Source of the DNA: Gluconacetobacter tumulicola
Lineage (GTDB): Bacteria > Pseudomonadota > Alphaproteobacteria > Acetobacterales > Acetobacteraceae
Reading direction: 5' to 3'
NCBI RefSeq assembly: GCF_014174215.1
Contig: NZ_JABEQL010000002.1
Span: forward strand, 186,001-250,000
Length of the DNA: 64,000 bases
In this document: positions 44,482 to 53,995 of the stretch, in pieces
Position numbering within the stretch: the first letter of the stretch is position 1
Layout of the letters: each line of letters begins with the position of its first letter
The notes under the pieces: model-generated
Database searches by the model: none
What the model was told of the DNA's origin: nothing
Seen by the model: only the letters and a program-made list of their open reading frames with translations
Program-made: the position numbers and the translations under genes

Positions 44482-46379
44482 CCGACGCCTCCGCCGAGGG
44501 GCAGGTGCCGCCGACGCTGCTGCTGGTCGAGGATTCCGACACCCAGGCGCTGCGCATACGCCGGATGCTGGAAAGCCATGGTTTCGCGGTGACGCGGGTG
44601 GCCAGTGGCGAGGCCGCGCTGGATACGCTGGATACGCGGATTCCGGATCTGGTGGTCGCCGACTATCATCTGCCGGGCATGAATGGTGGGCAGATGGCGC
44701 GCCAGCTGCGCATGAGTGCGGCCACCCGCATGATTCCGGTGCTGATGCTGACCGAGGGGGGCGAGCCGGGCCTGGAGCGCGAGGGGCTGGAAAGCGGCGC
44801 CGATGCCTATGTGCCCAAATCGGCCGAACCGGACCTGATCGTCTTTCGCATCCGCGCGCTGCTGCGCGAGGGGGCGGGCACGGGGGCCGGTACCGGGCAG
44901 CGGGATGCCAGCCCGCTGTTCCGCCGGGCGCGAATCCTGATTGTCGGTGGCGAAGGGGCGCGGGAGCATGCGGTGGCGGCCCTGGCGGCCCTGATGCGCA
45001 ATGACGGGCACGACGTGACCGTGATCGGTCATCCCGGTGCGATGGAGCGGACGGATTGGTTCGACCCAGGTCGCGCGCCCGACTGCGTGGTGGTCGACCT
45101 GGTGTCCGACCGGTTCGACGGCATCGCCTTCTGCCAGGAACTGGACGATCTGCGGCAGGATGTCGTGGTGGCGGGCGGAGGGGCGCCCCGTATCCTGGGC
45201 CTGAGCGGGCCGGGTGCGGCGCGCGGTGTCCTTCCCGCTCGGGCGTTCGAGGCCGGTGTGGACGACATGGTGGCCGACGATATCGAGCCCGATGTGCTGG
45301 CCCTGCGGATTCGGGCGCTGGTGCGGCGCAAGCTGCTGCAGGACGATGCGCGGCGCATCGACCTGGACCGGCAGGCGCGCGAGATCGCGGTCGAGGCCGC
45401 GCGGGCCGAGGCGGCGGCGATCGCCTCCAAGGCCTCGCTGGCCGAGGCGCTGGAACAGGCGAATGCTGAGCTGGCCGATGCCAACCGGCGGCTGATCGAG
45501 ACCCAGGGCAAGCTGGTGCAGACCGCCAAGATGGCGTCGCTGGGCGAGCTGGTGGCGGGCATTGCGCATGAGATCAACAATCCGCTGGCCTTCATCCTGG
45601 CCCACAAGGATACGGTGGCCCGCCTGCTGGCGCAGGTGATTGCCGAGGAGGACCCTGGCACGGATGCGGACGGGAGCCGGCACGCGGCGCTGATGAAATG
45701 CCGCGACCGTGTCGAATCGATGAGCCTGGGCCTGCGGCGCATCCAGAACCTGGTCCTGAACCTGCGGAAATTCTCGCGCCTGGACGAGGGGCTGTTCCAG
45801 GTGATCGACGTGCCCGAGGCGCTGGAGACGGTGCTGGCCCTGCTGACGCAGAAATTCGGCAACCAGATCGTGGTGGAGCGGGATTATCGCGCGCCCGAGC
45901 GCCTGTATTGCCAGTCTGCGCTGCTGAACCAGGTGATGATGAACATCATCAGCAATGCCGCCGACGCGATTTATTCCATGCTGGAGGATGCCGGCGAGGG
46001 CGACCCGGCGGGGCCGGCACGCGGGGTGATCAGGATTGCCACCGAATTGCGTGTCAGCGAGGGGTCGGGCGAGCAATCATATGTCTTTATCGTGACGGAT
46101 AACGGTCCGGGCATTCCGCCGGAGATGGCGGAGCGGATCTTCGAGCCGTTCTTTACCACCAAGCCGGTGGGAGCGGGGACGGGGCTGGGGCTGGCCATCG
46201 CCTATAGTGTCGTGCAGGCCCATCATGGCACGATCACGATTGCCGACGCGCCGCGCAGGGCCGGCGGTGCCGGCACCGATGGAGGACGGGGAACGATGTT
46301 TACGATTTCGGTGCCCTGGCAGCCGCATCTGGAAGCGATGGCCGAGCCCGTCCGGGGTGCTGCGGAGATGCGGGCGTGA
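44478..46379 (+). CDS. Hybrid histidine kinase with two N-terminal receivers
   Basis: The 633-residue protein has receiver 1 (about 12-130; acceptor Asp62 in [12 protein letters not shown]; Lys in VPKSAE) and a degenerate receiver-like region (about 148-285) that begins ILIVGGEGA instead of acidic D-D. A coiled coil of about 60 residues follows, then a HisKA domain with the H box [16 protein letters not shown] and a HATPase_c domain ([38 protein letters not shown]). It lacks a membrane helix. The layout resembles CheS3, the kinase partner of CheA3 in Rhodospirillum, so CheA may act on its receiver. Confidence 0.88.
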   Translation: MTDASAEGQVPPTLLLVEDSDTQALRIRRMLESHGFAVTRVASGEAALDTLDTRIPDLVVADYHLPGMNGGQMARQLRMSAATRMIPVLMLTEGGEPGLEREGLESGADAYVPKSAEPDLIVFRIRALLREGAGTGAGTGQRDASPLFRRARILIVGGEGAREHAVAALAALMRNDGHDVTVIGHPGAMERTDWFDPGRAPDCVVVDLVSDRFDGIAFCQELDDLRQDVVVAGGGAPRILGLSGPGAARGVLPARAFEAGVDDMVADDIEPDVLALRIRALVRRKLLQDDARRIDLDRQAREIAVEAARAEAAAIASKASLAEALEQANAELADANRRLIETQGKLVQTAKMASLGELVAGIAHEINNPLAFILAHKDTVARLLAQVIAEEDPGTDADGSRHAALMKCRDRVESMSLGLRRIQNLVLNLRKFSRLDEGLFQVIDVPEALETVLALLTQKFGNQIVVERDYRAPERLYCQSALLNQVMMNIISNAADAIYSMLEDAGEGDPAGPARGVIRIATELRVSEGSGEQSYVFIVTDNGPGIPPEMAERIFEPFFTTKPVGAGTGLGLAIAYSVVQAHHGTITIADAPRRAGGAGTDGGRGTMFTISVPWQPHLEAMAEPVRGAAEMRA

Positions 46380-48298
46380 CCGACCGCCCCGTCGTGCTGC
46401 TGGTGGATGACGAACCAGAGATCCTGGTGGCGCTGACCGACCTGCTGGAAGACAGTTTCACCATCCTGTCGACCACCTCGCCGGTCGAAGCGCTGGATAT
46501 TCTGGCCCGGCGCCGCGATGTCGATGTCATCGTCTCCGACCAGCGCATGCCCGAGATGGGGGGCGACGTGATGCTGGCGCGGGCGCGGGGGATGTGCGAC
46601 GCGCAGGCGATCCTGCTGACCGGGTATGCCGATATCGGCGCCGTGGCGGCGGCGCTGAACCAGGGGCGGATTTCCTTCTATTCGCACAAGCCCTGGGATG
46701 GGGATGCCCTGCGCGCGATGGTCGTCCAGGCGGCGCATCGCCACAAGCTGGAAGGCGAGTTGCAGACCGAGCGGATGCTGCTGCGCGGCCTGCTGGGGAA
46801 TCTGCGCGCCGGCCTGGCCTTCAAGGACCCCGATGGGCGCTTTATCCGCATCAACCGCAATGCCGCCGCCTTCTATGGCCGGGACGAGGCCGATTGTCTG
46901 GGGCGGCGGGAGGAGGATTTGTCCGATCCGGCCCTGCTGCCGGCGCTGCATGCGGCCGAGGCGCGGCTGGAGGCCGAGGGCCGGGATGAGGAAGTGCTGC
47001 CGGTGTCCGGCCCCGGCGGCAGTGTGAGCTGGCGGGAGTTCACCCGTGCGCGTCTGGGCGTGAATGCGCGGGGCGAGGCCTATTCGGTGCTGATCAATCG
47101 GGACATCACCCGCCAGCGCGAGATGGAGGCGCGCCTGCGCCAGGCGGAAAAGATGCAGGCGCTGGGCACCATGGCCGGCGGAATCGCGCATGATTTCAAC
47201 AATCTGCTGACGGCGGTGATGGGGTCTCTGGAACTGGCCGTCGATATGGGCGAGGGGCTGGACGACCGCACGACCCATCTGCTGGACAATGCGATGGGCG
47301 CCGCGCGGCGGGGGGCCGACCTGACGCGCCGGCTGCTGAATTTCAGCCGGCCGCGTGATCTGAGCCTGCAGCCGGTCGATGTGAATGCCCTGTTGCGGGG
47401 CATGCATGACCTGCTGGTGCAGGGCGTGACCGCGCGGCGGCGCGAGGGTGCGGCGGGGCGCCGGCCGGTCGAGATCGGGATGGAGACCGCGGACCCGGGC
47501 GGGGAGGTGCCGCTGGTGCGGACCGATGCCGGGCAACTGGAACTGGCGCTGCTGAATCTGTGCCTGAATGCCAGCGACGCCATGCCGGATGGGGGTGGGA
47601 TCATGCTCTCGGCCCATGTGGCGCGGCTGGAGGCGCCGGTGGCTGAAGGGGATTTGCCCCAGGGCGAATATGTCGTGGTGTCGGTGGCCGACCAGGGCAC
47701 GGGCATGGCGCCGGAGACGCTGGCGCGGATCTTCGAGCCGTTCTTCACGACCAAGGATGTCGGGCGGGGGACCGGGCTGGGCCTGTCGATGATCTATGGT
47801 TTCGTGCGCCATGCCGGGGGCGATGTGCGGGTGACCAGCGCGCCGGGGCAGGGGACGCAGGTGGATCTGTATCTGCCGGTCCATCGTTGCCCGGTGGCGG
47901 CCCTCGACCGGCCGGAGGCGCTGGAGCCTCTGCCTGTCCGCAAGGGGCTGCGCATCCTGGTGGTGGACGACGAGGACACGGTCAGGACCGTGACGGCCGG
48001 TTTCCTGCGCGGCATGGGGCATGAGGCGATCGAGGCGCCGGGCGGGGAGGAGGCGCTGGCGCAAATCGATGCGATGACGCCCCATCGGCCCGACCTGGTG
48101 GTGCTGGACGTCATGATGCCGAAAATGGGGGGCGAGGAGGCGGCGCGGCGGATCGGCGCGCTCTATCCCGAAACGCGTATCCTGTTCCTGACCGGCTATG
48201 CCGACAATGCCGTGTTGCCGGAGGATGCGCTGGTGCTGCGCAAGCCCTTCACCCAGGCCGAATTGTCGGGGCATGTCGCCCGCGCGATGGGCGGATGA
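46376..48298 (+). CDS. Hybrid histidine kinase: receiver-PAS-kinase-receiver
   Basis: The 640-residue protein starts with GTG. An RpfG-like receiver (LLVDDEPEILVALTDLL; Asp in IVSDQRMPEMGG) is followed by a coiled coil and a PAS domain (about 140-245; AFKDPDGRFIRINRNAAAFY). HisKA follows (GTMAGGIAHDFNNLLTAVMG), then HATPase_c (NLCLNASDAMPDGGG; EPFFTTKDVGRGTGLGL) and a C-terminal receiver (ILVVDDEDTVRTVTAGFL; Asp in VVLDVMMPKMGG). It is soluble. It closes the operon and probably passes phosphate to a response regulator encoded elsewhere, because no DNA-binding or GGDEF output gene is adjacent. Confidence 0.9.
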   Translation: MTDRPVVLLVDDEPEILVALTDLLEDSFTILSTTSPVEALDILARRRDVDVIVSDQRMPEMGGDVMLARARGMCDAQAILLTGYADIGAVAAALNQGRISFYSHKPWDGDALRAMVVQAAHRHKLEGELQTERMLLRGLLGNLRAGLAFKDPDGRFIRINRNAAAFYGRDEADCLGRREEDLSDPALLPALHAAEARLEAEGRDEEVLPVSGPGGSVSWREFTRARLGVNARGEAYSVLINRDITRQREMEARLRQAEKMQALGTMAGGIAHDFNNLLTAVMGSLELAVDMGEGLDDRTTHLLDNAMGAARRGADLTRRLLNFSRPRDLSLQPVDVNALLRGMHDLLVQGVTARRREGAAGRRPVEIGMETADPGGEVPLVRTDAGQLELALLNLCLNASDAMPDGGGIMLSAHVARLEAPVAEGDLPQGEYVVVSVADQGTGMAPETLARIFEPFFTTKDVGRGTGLGLSMIYGFVRHAGGDVRVTSAPGQGTQVDLYLPVHRCPVAALDRPEALEPLPVRKGLRILVVDDEDTVRTVTAGFLRGMGHEAIEAPGGEEALAQIDAMTPHRPDLVVLDVMMPKMGGEEAARRIGALYPETRILFLTGYADNAVLPEDALVLRKPFTQAELSGHVARAMGG

Positions 48299-48308
48299 GG
48301 GGGCGGCT

Positions 48309-48339
48309 CTTGTCCTGAGGCGCGAACGGCCTATCTCTG
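48309..48339 (+). promoter_or_regulatory. RpoH (heat-shock sigma) type promoter for hslVU
   Basis: CTTG at 48309-48312, 17 bases, then CCTATCTCTG at 48330-48339. This fits the alphaproteobacterial RpoH consensus CTTG-N17-CYTATnTnnG at every fixed base. The transcript would start within a few bases of the hslV ATG at 48346, so the mRNA may be leaderless or nearly so. Confidence 0.7.
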
Positions 48340-48345
48340 TCAGTC

Positions 48346-48936
48346 ATGCAGAACATACACGCGACCCCCCATGATCCAGTCGGCTGGCATGGAACGACGA
48401 TCCTGTGCGTGCGACGTGGCGCAGAGGTGGCAATGGCCGGAGATGGGCAGGTGACGCTGGGCGCCACCGTCATCAAGGGCAATGCGCGCAAGGTCCGGCG
48501 GATCGGGCCGGCCGGCACCATCCTGGCCGGCTTTGCAGGCGCCACCGCGGATGCCTTTACCCTGCTGGAGCGGCTGGAGGCCAAGCTGGAGCGGTTTCCC
48601 AACCAGCTTGAGCGCGCCTGTGTCGAACTGGCCAAGGATTGGCGGACGGACCGCTATCTGCGCCGGCTGGAGGCGATGATGGCGGTGGCCGATCTGGAAC
48701 GCTCCTTCACCCTGACCGGCAATGGCGACGTGCTGGAGCCCGAGGATGGCATCATCGCCATCGGTTCGGGCGGCAATTATGCGCTGTCGGCCGCGCGGGC
48801 GCTGGCGGAAGTGGACGGGATGTCGGCGGCCGAAATCGCGCGGCGGGCGATGCGCATTGCCGGCGAGATCTGTGTTTACACCAACCATTCGGTGATCCTC
48901 GAGACGCTGGGTGAAAAGGGGAGGGAGGACGCGTAA
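48346..48936 (+). CDS. hslV: ATP-dependent protease subunit HslV
   Basis: The proteasome-like threonine peptidase of the HslVU (ClpQY) complex. The 196-residue protein contains the catalytic-Thr region [19 protein letters not shown], where the Thr after HG becomes N-terminal on processing in this family. [32 protein letters not shown] and [16 protein letters not shown] follow. An N-terminal propeptide-like extension of about 15 residues precedes the Thr. The stop overlaps the hslU ATG by one base (TAATG). Expression is probably heat-inducible through the promoter directly upstream. Confidence 0.96.
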   Translation: MQNIHATPHDPVGWHGTTILCVRRGAEVAMAGDGQVTLGATVIKGNARKVRRIGPAGTILAGFAGATADAFTLLERLEAKLERFPNQLERACVELAKDWRTDRYLRRLEAMMAVADLERSFTLTGNGDVLEPEDGIIAIGSGGNYALSAARALAEVDGMSAAEIARRAMRIAGEICVYTNHSVILETLGEKGREDA

Positions 48937-50252
48937 TGGATATTCCCAACCATTCCCCGCGCGAGATCGTCTCGGAACTCGATCGCTTCATCATCGGCCA
49001 GGGCGATGCGAAGCGCGCGGTGGCCATTGCGCTGCGCAATCGCTGGCGGCGGGCGCAGTTGGCCGATGGCATGCGCGACGAGGTGGTGCCGAAGAACATC
49101 CTGATGATCGGGCCGACCGGCTGCGGCAAGACCGAGATCGCCCGACGGCTGGCGCGGCTGGCGCAGGCGCCGTTCCTGAAGGTCGAAGCCACCAAGTTCA
49201 CCGAGGTCGGCTATGTGGGCCGCGATGTCGAGAGCATCGTGCGCGATCTGGTCGAGGTGTCGCTGAACATGCTGCGCGACCTGCGTCGCCGCGACGTGCA
49301 GGCGCGGGCCGAGCAGGAGGCCGAGAACCGGCTGGTCGATGCGCTGGTGGGCGAGGGGGCCTCGGCCGACACCAAGAACAAGTTCCGCCGCATGCTGCGC
49401 GCGGGCGAGCTGGAGGAGAAGGAGGTCGAGATTTCGGTCGCCGATGCCCAAGGCGGCCCCGGCATGGGCGAGATGCCCAACATGCAGCCCGGCACCGTCA
49501 TCAATTTCTCCGACATGATGAAGGGGCTGATGAACCGCGTGCCCCAGCGCCGGCGCATGACCGTTTCGGCGGCGCGCGAGGCGCTGACCCGCGAGGAAGC
49601 GGACAAGATGCTGGACAATGACGCGCTGGTCGGCGAGGCCGTGGCGCATGCCCAGGATCATGGCATCGTGTTTCTCGACGAGATCGACAAGGTCTGCGCC
49701 CGGTCGTCGGAAAGCGGTTTCCGGGGCGGCGATGTCTCGCGCGAGGGCGTGCAGCGCGACCTGCTGCCGCTGATCGAGGGGACCACGGTTTCGACCAAAT
49801 ACGGGCCGGTGAAGACGGACCATATCCTGTTCATCGCCTCGGGCGCGTTCCATATCGCCAAGCCGTCGGACCTGCTGCCGGAATTGCAGGGGCGGCTGCC
49901 GATCCGCGTCGAACTCTCGCCGCTGACGCGCGAGGATCTGCGGCGCATCCTGACCGAGCCGGAACATTCGCTGCTGAAGCAATATACGGCGCTGCTGGGG
50001 ACCGAGGGGCTGGATCTCGATTTCTCGGACGATGCGGTGGATGCGCTGGCGGAACTGGCCGCCGACATCAACGAGCGGGTCGAGAATATCGGCGCGCGGC
50101 GGCTGGCGACGGTGCTGGAAAGGCTGCTGGAGGATGTGTCCTTCACGGCGGCCGACCGATCGGGCCAGACCGTGCGGATTACCGCCGCCGATGTGCGCGA
50201 CCGGGTGGAGCCGCTGGCCCGGAAGGGCGACCTCAGTCGCTTCATCCTCTGA
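48936..50252 (+). CDS. hslU: ATP-dependent protease ATPase subunit HslU
   Basis: The AAA+ unfoldase that feeds substrates into HslV. The 438-residue protein has [20 protein letters not shown] at the N terminus, Walker [17 protein letters not shown], the pore motif GYVGRD and an inserted I-domain (about 110-215). Walker B is [14 protein letters not shown]; sensor and C-terminal domains include [13 protein letters not shown] and [12 protein letters not shown]. The C-terminal LSRFIL tail is what docks into HslV. Length is typical. Confidence 0.97.
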   Translation: MDIPNHSPREIVSELDRFIIGQGDAKRAVAIALRNRWRRAQLADGMRDEVVPKNILMIGPTGCGKTEIARRLARLAQAPFLKVEATKFTEVGYVGRDVESIVRDLVEVSLNMLRDLRRRDVQARAEQEAENRLVDALVGEGASADTKNKFRRMLRAGELEEKEVEISVADAQGGPGMGEMPNMQPGTVINFSDMMKGLMNRVPQRRRMTVSAAREALTREEADKMLDNDALVGEAVAHAQDHGIVFLDEIDKVCARSSESGFRGGDVSREGVQRDLLPLIEGTTVSTKYGPVKTDHILFIASGAFHIAKPSDLLPELQGRLPIRVELSPLTREDLRRILTEPEHSLLKQYTALLGTEGLDLDFSDDAVDALAELAADINERVENIGARRLATVLERLLEDVSFTAADRSGQTVRITAADVRDRVEPLARKGDLSRFIL

Positions 50253-50263
50253 GTTTGTGCCCG

Positions 50264-50399
50264 TAAACGCGCGCTGGTGGCGATCCGGCGCGCGTTTCCT
50301 GTGCTCTGATGCTCATGGCCCGTAAGGCCGCTCCGCTTCGGTGCTCGGAAACACACGACGGCCGTGCCGCTGCGCGGCATTCTCGCTCACCAGCCCACG
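50264..50399 (-). repeat. Dispersed GC-rich repeat, copy B
   Basis: Beginning 11 bases after hslU, this copy is in the opposite direction to copies C and D. AAACGCGCGC and GCGCGCGTTT form a 10-base-pair stem followed by T residues. The rest carries the repeat's GGCCGCTCCGCTTCGGTGCT and CTCGCTCACCAGCCCAC parts. It may terminate hslVU transcription. The remainder of the gap to sufE (50400-50515) shows no gene. Confidence 0.75.
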
Positions 50400-50515
50400 T
50401 TTCCGGCCACAAACTTCGTGTTCGGGGCCCCATCGCGGGTCGCGGGTTTCTGGTGAGTGGGGATGTGGTTTAGTCTTTGCTCGCCCATTTGATTGTTTTT
50501 TGTCAGGTAGCCTTG

Positions 50516-50959
50516 ATGACTGATCCTTTCGTCACGCCCCAGGACGCGACCGCCGCCGCCGCGATTGCCGCGATCGGTGAGGAGCTGGACCTCTTCGATG
50601 ACTGGATGCAGCGTTACCAGTACATCATCGAACTGGGCCGCACGATGCCGCCCTTTCCCGCCGAATGGATGGATGATGCCCATCGCGTGCCCGGCTGCCA
50701 GAGCCAGGTCTGGCTGGAAATGACCGCGCGCGACGGCGTGCTGTTCTTTGCCGGAGCGTCGGACGCCGCCATCGTCTCGGGCCTGGTGGCGCTGCTGCTT
50801 CGGGTCTATTCGGGGCGGAGCGCGGAGGAAATCCTGGCGACCGATTCCGGTTTCCTGCGTGATCTGGGGCTGGTGCAGGCGCTGTCGACCAATCGCGGCA
50901 ACGGGGTCGAGGCGATGGCGCGGGCCATCCGGCATGCGGCCGCCCAGGTCGGCGCGTAG
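50516..50959 (+). CDS. sufE: SufE-family cysteine desulfurase activator
   Basis: SufE accepts sulfur from the SufS desulfurase for Fe-S cluster assembly. The 147-residue protein starts MTDPFVTPQD. It has the family's DDWMQRYQYIIELGRTMPPF and the acceptor cysteine in VPGCQSQVWLE, and ends with GLVQALSTNRGNGVEAMARA, matching the usual LSPxRxNG box. An in-frame upstream ATG at 50477 would add 13 unrelated residues. No other suf genes are adjacent. Confidence 0.93.
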   Translation: MTDPFVTPQDATAAAAIAAIGEELDLFDDWMQRYQYIIELGRTMPPFPAEWMDDAHRVPGCQSQVWLEMTARDGVLFFAGASDAAIVSGLVALLLRVYSGRSAEEILATDSGFLRDLGLVQALSTNRGNGVEAMARAIRHAAAQVGA

Positions 50960-51007
50960 ACACGCGGCTGGCGGCGACCCGGTGCGTGTGCCGGGTCGTG
51001 TCGCGGT

Positions 51008-51925
51008 TCAGTCTTGCCCGGCTGGTTCGGCGTCGGCGTCGTACAGCACCTGCAGCACGACGCACCATGGATAGCGCGGGTCGTAGCTGTGGCCGGTGGC
51101 GTCGGCGAGTTTTCCGTCCGGCCCGACCGGGACGTGGGTCAGGGCCACCGTGTCGTCGACATTGCCGCCGATGATGCTGATCTGGCGGCCGAAGGGCTGT
51201 CCGTTCTGGCCGGTGGCGACCACGATGCCGCAATGGGCCGGGAAACCATATCGCGTCGGCAGGTCGGCGAAGCGGACCGACTTGCTCGCACCTCGGCCGA
51301 CGCAGATCAGGTCGCCCAATGCCGGGGCGTAGGCGGCCGGGTCCTGCGCGCGGACGCCGCTTTCGGTGCCGGAGGCGGCGGCGTTGATATAGGTGGAATG
51401 GTTGGGCGAATAGGCGAAGCGGTCGTTGGCGCCGGCCACCCGCATGACGTAGGAAATGAAGGCCGCCGACCAGGCGAACATCCCGTCATGGACATAGTCG
51501 GTGATCGCGCCTTCGCCATTATGCTTGCCGGTCCAGGCGATCTCGGTTTCGCTCGGGTCCTGGCCGATCCACCAATACTCGCCCACCCGCTGCCACAGGC
51601 CGGGCATGCGTTCCGGCTTGACGCTTGCGCTGGCGGCCTCGGGGCGCTGTTCGGGGTCGTCGTCATCGACCGGCTGGCCGAACATCCGCCATTCCCGCAT
51701 CGCGATCGCGGCCACGTCCTGGCGGGTGAAGGGTTCGAAATTGCGGTTGGCGAAGTCGGGGACATGCTCGTCCACCACCAGCGCGCCCTGGCCGGACGCG
51801 TATTGCGCCGATGGCGTGTGGGCCCGATGCGGGGAGGGATAATGCGGGGCGCAGGCGGCGAGGATCGCCAGGGGGGCCGTGAGGGTAATCGTGCGTGATG
51901 CCGTCATTGCGACCTTGCGCGACAT
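51008..51925 (-). CDS. DUF2272 lipoprotein
   Basis: From MSRKVAMTASRTIT the protein has 305 residues with a lipoprotein signal ending in the lipobox LAAC (ITLTAPLAILAACAPHYPS). The DUF2272 domain fills the C-terminal two-thirds: WWIGQDPSETEIAWTGKHNG, MFAWSAAFISYVMRVAGAND, AHCGIVVATG. This family resembles NlpC/P60-CHAP-type folds, and the residues W-S-A-A-F-I and AHCGIV lie where cysteine/His catalytic residues occur in relatives; here the first position is Ser. Enzymatic activity is therefore uncertain. It is divergent from the aldo/keto reductase. Confidence 0.78.
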   Translation of the reverse strand: MSRKVAMTASRTITLTAPLAILAACAPHYPSPHRAHTPSAQYASGQGALVVDEHVPDFANRNFEPFTRQDVAAIAMREWRMFGQPVDDDDPEQRPEAASASVKPERMPGLWQRVGEYWWIGQDPSETEIAWTGKHNGEGAITDYVHDGMFAWSAAFISYVMRVAGANDRFAYSPNHSTYINAAASGTESGVRAQDPAAYAPALGDLICVGRGASKSVRFADLPTRYGFPAHCGIVVATGQNGQPFGRQISIIGGNVDDTVALTHVPVGPDGKLADATGHSYDPRYPWCVVLQVLYDADAEPAGQD

Positions 51926-52254
51926 TGCTTCGCTTCTCCATTCAGCGCGGGCCGGCTGTGTCGCGCGCACGACGCCGGCCCCTACCCATAGGACGCGACG
52001 CGCGGCGCGAAAAGAGGCGGCGTGGGGAAATGGAGCCATGCGACCGGGACCGTTCACGGAAAAGATAGCAATATGAAATGCTTTTTCATTGTCGCGCGAC
52101 CGGTTCCGGCGCCCGATGTCACCTGACGGCTCGGCCGTCGCTTGCATACGAGGGAAAGACTTGGCCGGGGCGTGCATGCGCTCCGGTCCTTTTTGCGTTC
52201 TTTCCCGATCGCTGAGCCCGCTCCCCAGGGGAGCCGGGCAGGAAGGAGCATTTC
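51926..52254. other. Divergent intergenic region with a strong hairpin
   Basis: No gene was found in these 329 bases. A local AT-rich patch around 52068-52095 (ATGAAATGCTTTTTCAT, itself an inverted repeat) may hold promoters. At 52216-52239 a GC-rich hairpin (GCCCGCTCC, loop, GGAGCCGGGC) ends directly before the ribosome site GGAAGGAG of the next gene. Confidence 0.45.
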
Positions 52255-53238
52255 ATGCCGATGGAAACCATTGCCGTCTCGGGCATTCCCTTTCCGGTCT
52301 CGCGCATTGCGCTGGGCACATGGGCGATCGGTGGCTGGATGTGGGGTGGGGCGGATGACCGCCAGGCCATCGCCACGATCCACGAGGCGCTGGATCTGGG
52401 GATCAGCCTGATCGATACCGCGCCGGTCTATGGGTTCGGCCATTCGGAGGAAGTGGTGGGGCAGGCGCTGGACGGGCGGCGCGACAAGGTGGCCATCGCC
52501 ACCAAGGTCGGGCTGGACTGGAAGGACGGCAAGCCGTTCCGCAACTGCTCCGCCGCGCGCATCCGGCAGGAAATCGAGGACTCGCTGCGTCGGCTGCGCA
52601 CCGACCGGATCGACCTCTACCAGATCCATTGGCCCGACCCGTCGGTGGCGATCGACGAAACGGCACGGGTGCTGGAGGATCTGCATCGCGAGGGCAAGGT
52701 GCTGGCGCTGGGGGTGAGCAATTTCTCGGTCGCGCAGATGGAGCAGTTCAGCGCCGTAGCGCCGCTGGCTGCCGTGCAGCCGCCATACAATCTGTTCGAA
52801 CGTGCGATCGAGGCCGATATCCTGCCGTGGTCGGTCGGGCATGGTCTGGCTGTGCTGGCCTATGGGCCGCTGTGCCGGGGGCTGCTGTCGGGCAAGATGA
52901 AGGCCGACAGTCATTTCGGGAGTGACGATCTGCGCAGTGCCGATCCGAAATTCCAGGCGCCGCGCTTTGCCCAGTATCTGGCGGCGGTTGCGGCGCTGGA
53001 GGCGTTTGCGAAGGAACGGTTCGGGCGGTCGGTACTGGCGCTGGCGATCCGCTGGGTGCTGGACCAGGGGCCGACCATCGCGCTGTGGGGGGCGCGCAAG
53101 CCCGAGCAGATCGCGGGGATTGATCAGGCGTGCGGTTGGACCCTGTCGGCGGAGGACAAGGCGGAGATCGACCGTATTCTGGCGACCCACATCACCGATC
53201 CGGTGGGGCCGGAATTCATGGCGCCACCGGGTGGTTGA
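52255..53238 (+). CDS. Aldo/keto reductase
   Basis: The 327-residue protein starts MPMETIAVSGIPFPVSRIAL after GGAAGGAG. The catalytic tetrad is visible: Asp and Tyr in LIDTAPVYGFGHSEE, Lys in IATKVGLDW and His in YQIHWPDPS. The coenzyme loop is around WGARKPEQIAGIDQA. It resembles the YajO/IolS group of oxidoreductases and the aryl-alcohol dehydrogenase type. Substrate unknown. It shares no operon partner; a repeat copy follows. Confidence 0.9.
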   Translation: MPMETIAVSGIPFPVSRIALGTWAIGGWMWGGADDRQAIATIHEALDLGISLIDTAPVYGFGHSEEVVGQALDGRRDKVAIATKVGLDWKDGKPFRNCSAARIRQEIEDSLRRLRTDRIDLYQIHWPDPSVAIDETARVLEDLHREGKVLALGVSNFSVAQMEQFSAVAPLAAVQPPYNLFERAIEADILPWSVGHGLAVLAYGPLCRGLLSGKMKADSHFGSDDLRSADPKFQAPRFAQYLAAVAALEAFAKERFGRSVLALAIRWVLDQGPTIALWGARKPEQIAGIDQACGWTLSAEDKAEIDRILATHITDPVGPEFMAPPGG

Positions 53239-53302
53239 CAGGGAAACGTGTCAGAAGCACGTCTGCATCCGACATGGTGCGGACCACGCGGCCAGCCGGT
53301 GA

Positions 53303-53375
53303 GAGCGGCCTTGATGGCCGCGAGCATCGAAGCACAGGAAAATGCGCGTTGGATCGCCACCGGCGCGCATTTCCA
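53303..53375 (+). repeat. Dispersed GC-rich repeat, copy C
   Basis: GAGCGGCCTTGATGGCCGCG followed by GAGCATCGAAGCACAG and a hairpin AAATGCGCG ... CGCGCATTT around TTGGATCGCCACCGG. It is about 80% identical by eye to copy D and to the complement of copy B. It lies 64 bases after the aldo/keto reductase stop and just before the AT-rich island. Confidence 0.75.
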
Positions 53376-53957
53376 AACAGGCTCTTAAACGTCGATGCGC
53401 TTTTCGCGCTTCGTAAGCAATCTTGCATAAGATATAAATATGCAAACAGAAAGTGCAATAAATGTGCTCCTGTTGTGGAAAAAATCCTTCCTCAAAAATC
53501 CAGAATAAATTGCATCCGTTAAGAAAGAAATAAATGAAAAATACATACATATTGACAATAATTTGTATTTTGTATTAGCTGACATAGCTAGGTCCTATCT
53601 TCTAAAGATAACTGACGATGTCATATTGTTAACGTTTCCAATCATCTGCCAAATCAAGGCTGGATATTGCGAAACAATACCAGTTTCAGCGGGTTCTAAT
53701 CCCAATACGGACGCCATTCTCCATGAAACATAAGTGCCGTCGTCTAATAATACTACAACCGAAACCTGCGTCTATTTTGTTTTATTTAGCGTAAGTTTTT
53801 TTAGATATTAAGATATATGCACAATGTATTGTAGTAAAAGCAATGAAAATATTGCAACGCCCCAGTGGAATTTCGTAAAAAATTCATACTCCGCGAGGAA
53901 AATCTCCTATCTGTGATAATCTCCTTTATTGGGTGCAGAAGGGATAAAGAGAAGGAA
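53376..53957. other. AT-rich island without convincing genes
   Basis: About 580 bases of roughly 35% GC (estimated by eye) inside a 67% GC region. Frames are short and broken. The longest candidate, a hydrophobic 66-residue frame on the minus strand (53385-53585), has no ribosome site I can see and no recognised family. Features: TTGACA at 53552-53557 and an inverted repeat TATCTT/AAGATA at 53596-53610. It may be a remnant of imported DNA, or a regulatory AT tract. Confidence 0.7.
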
Positions 53958-53986
53958 GCAGGTCTTTCATATAGGGGCAGACCTGC
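53958..53986 (-). terminator. Probable terminator of the lutABC operon
   Basis: GCAGGTCT and AGACCTGC form an 8-base-pair stem with a 13-base loop, 10 bases beyond the lutC stop. Read on the minus strand it is followed by the T-rich TTCCTTCTCTTTATCCC, as expected for Rho-independent termination. Confidence 0.65.
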
Positions 53987-53995
53987 CTGATCTTC

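Noticed and set aside
37088-48298. Classical flagellar chemotaxis operon
   Set aside because: No cheY, cheD, motor or flagellar genes; CheA carries a receiver and the operon ends in hybrid kinases.
50242-50433. A 63-residue frame in the hslU-sufE gap, similar to one at 58822-59007
   Set aside because: The similarity comes from the dispersed non-coding repeat, in which frames and starts are not conserved.
53385-53585. A 66-residue hydrophobic minus-strand frame in the AT-rich island
   Set aside because: No ribosome site or family similarity; in AT-rich DNA hydrophobic codons appear by chance. Kept only as a remark.
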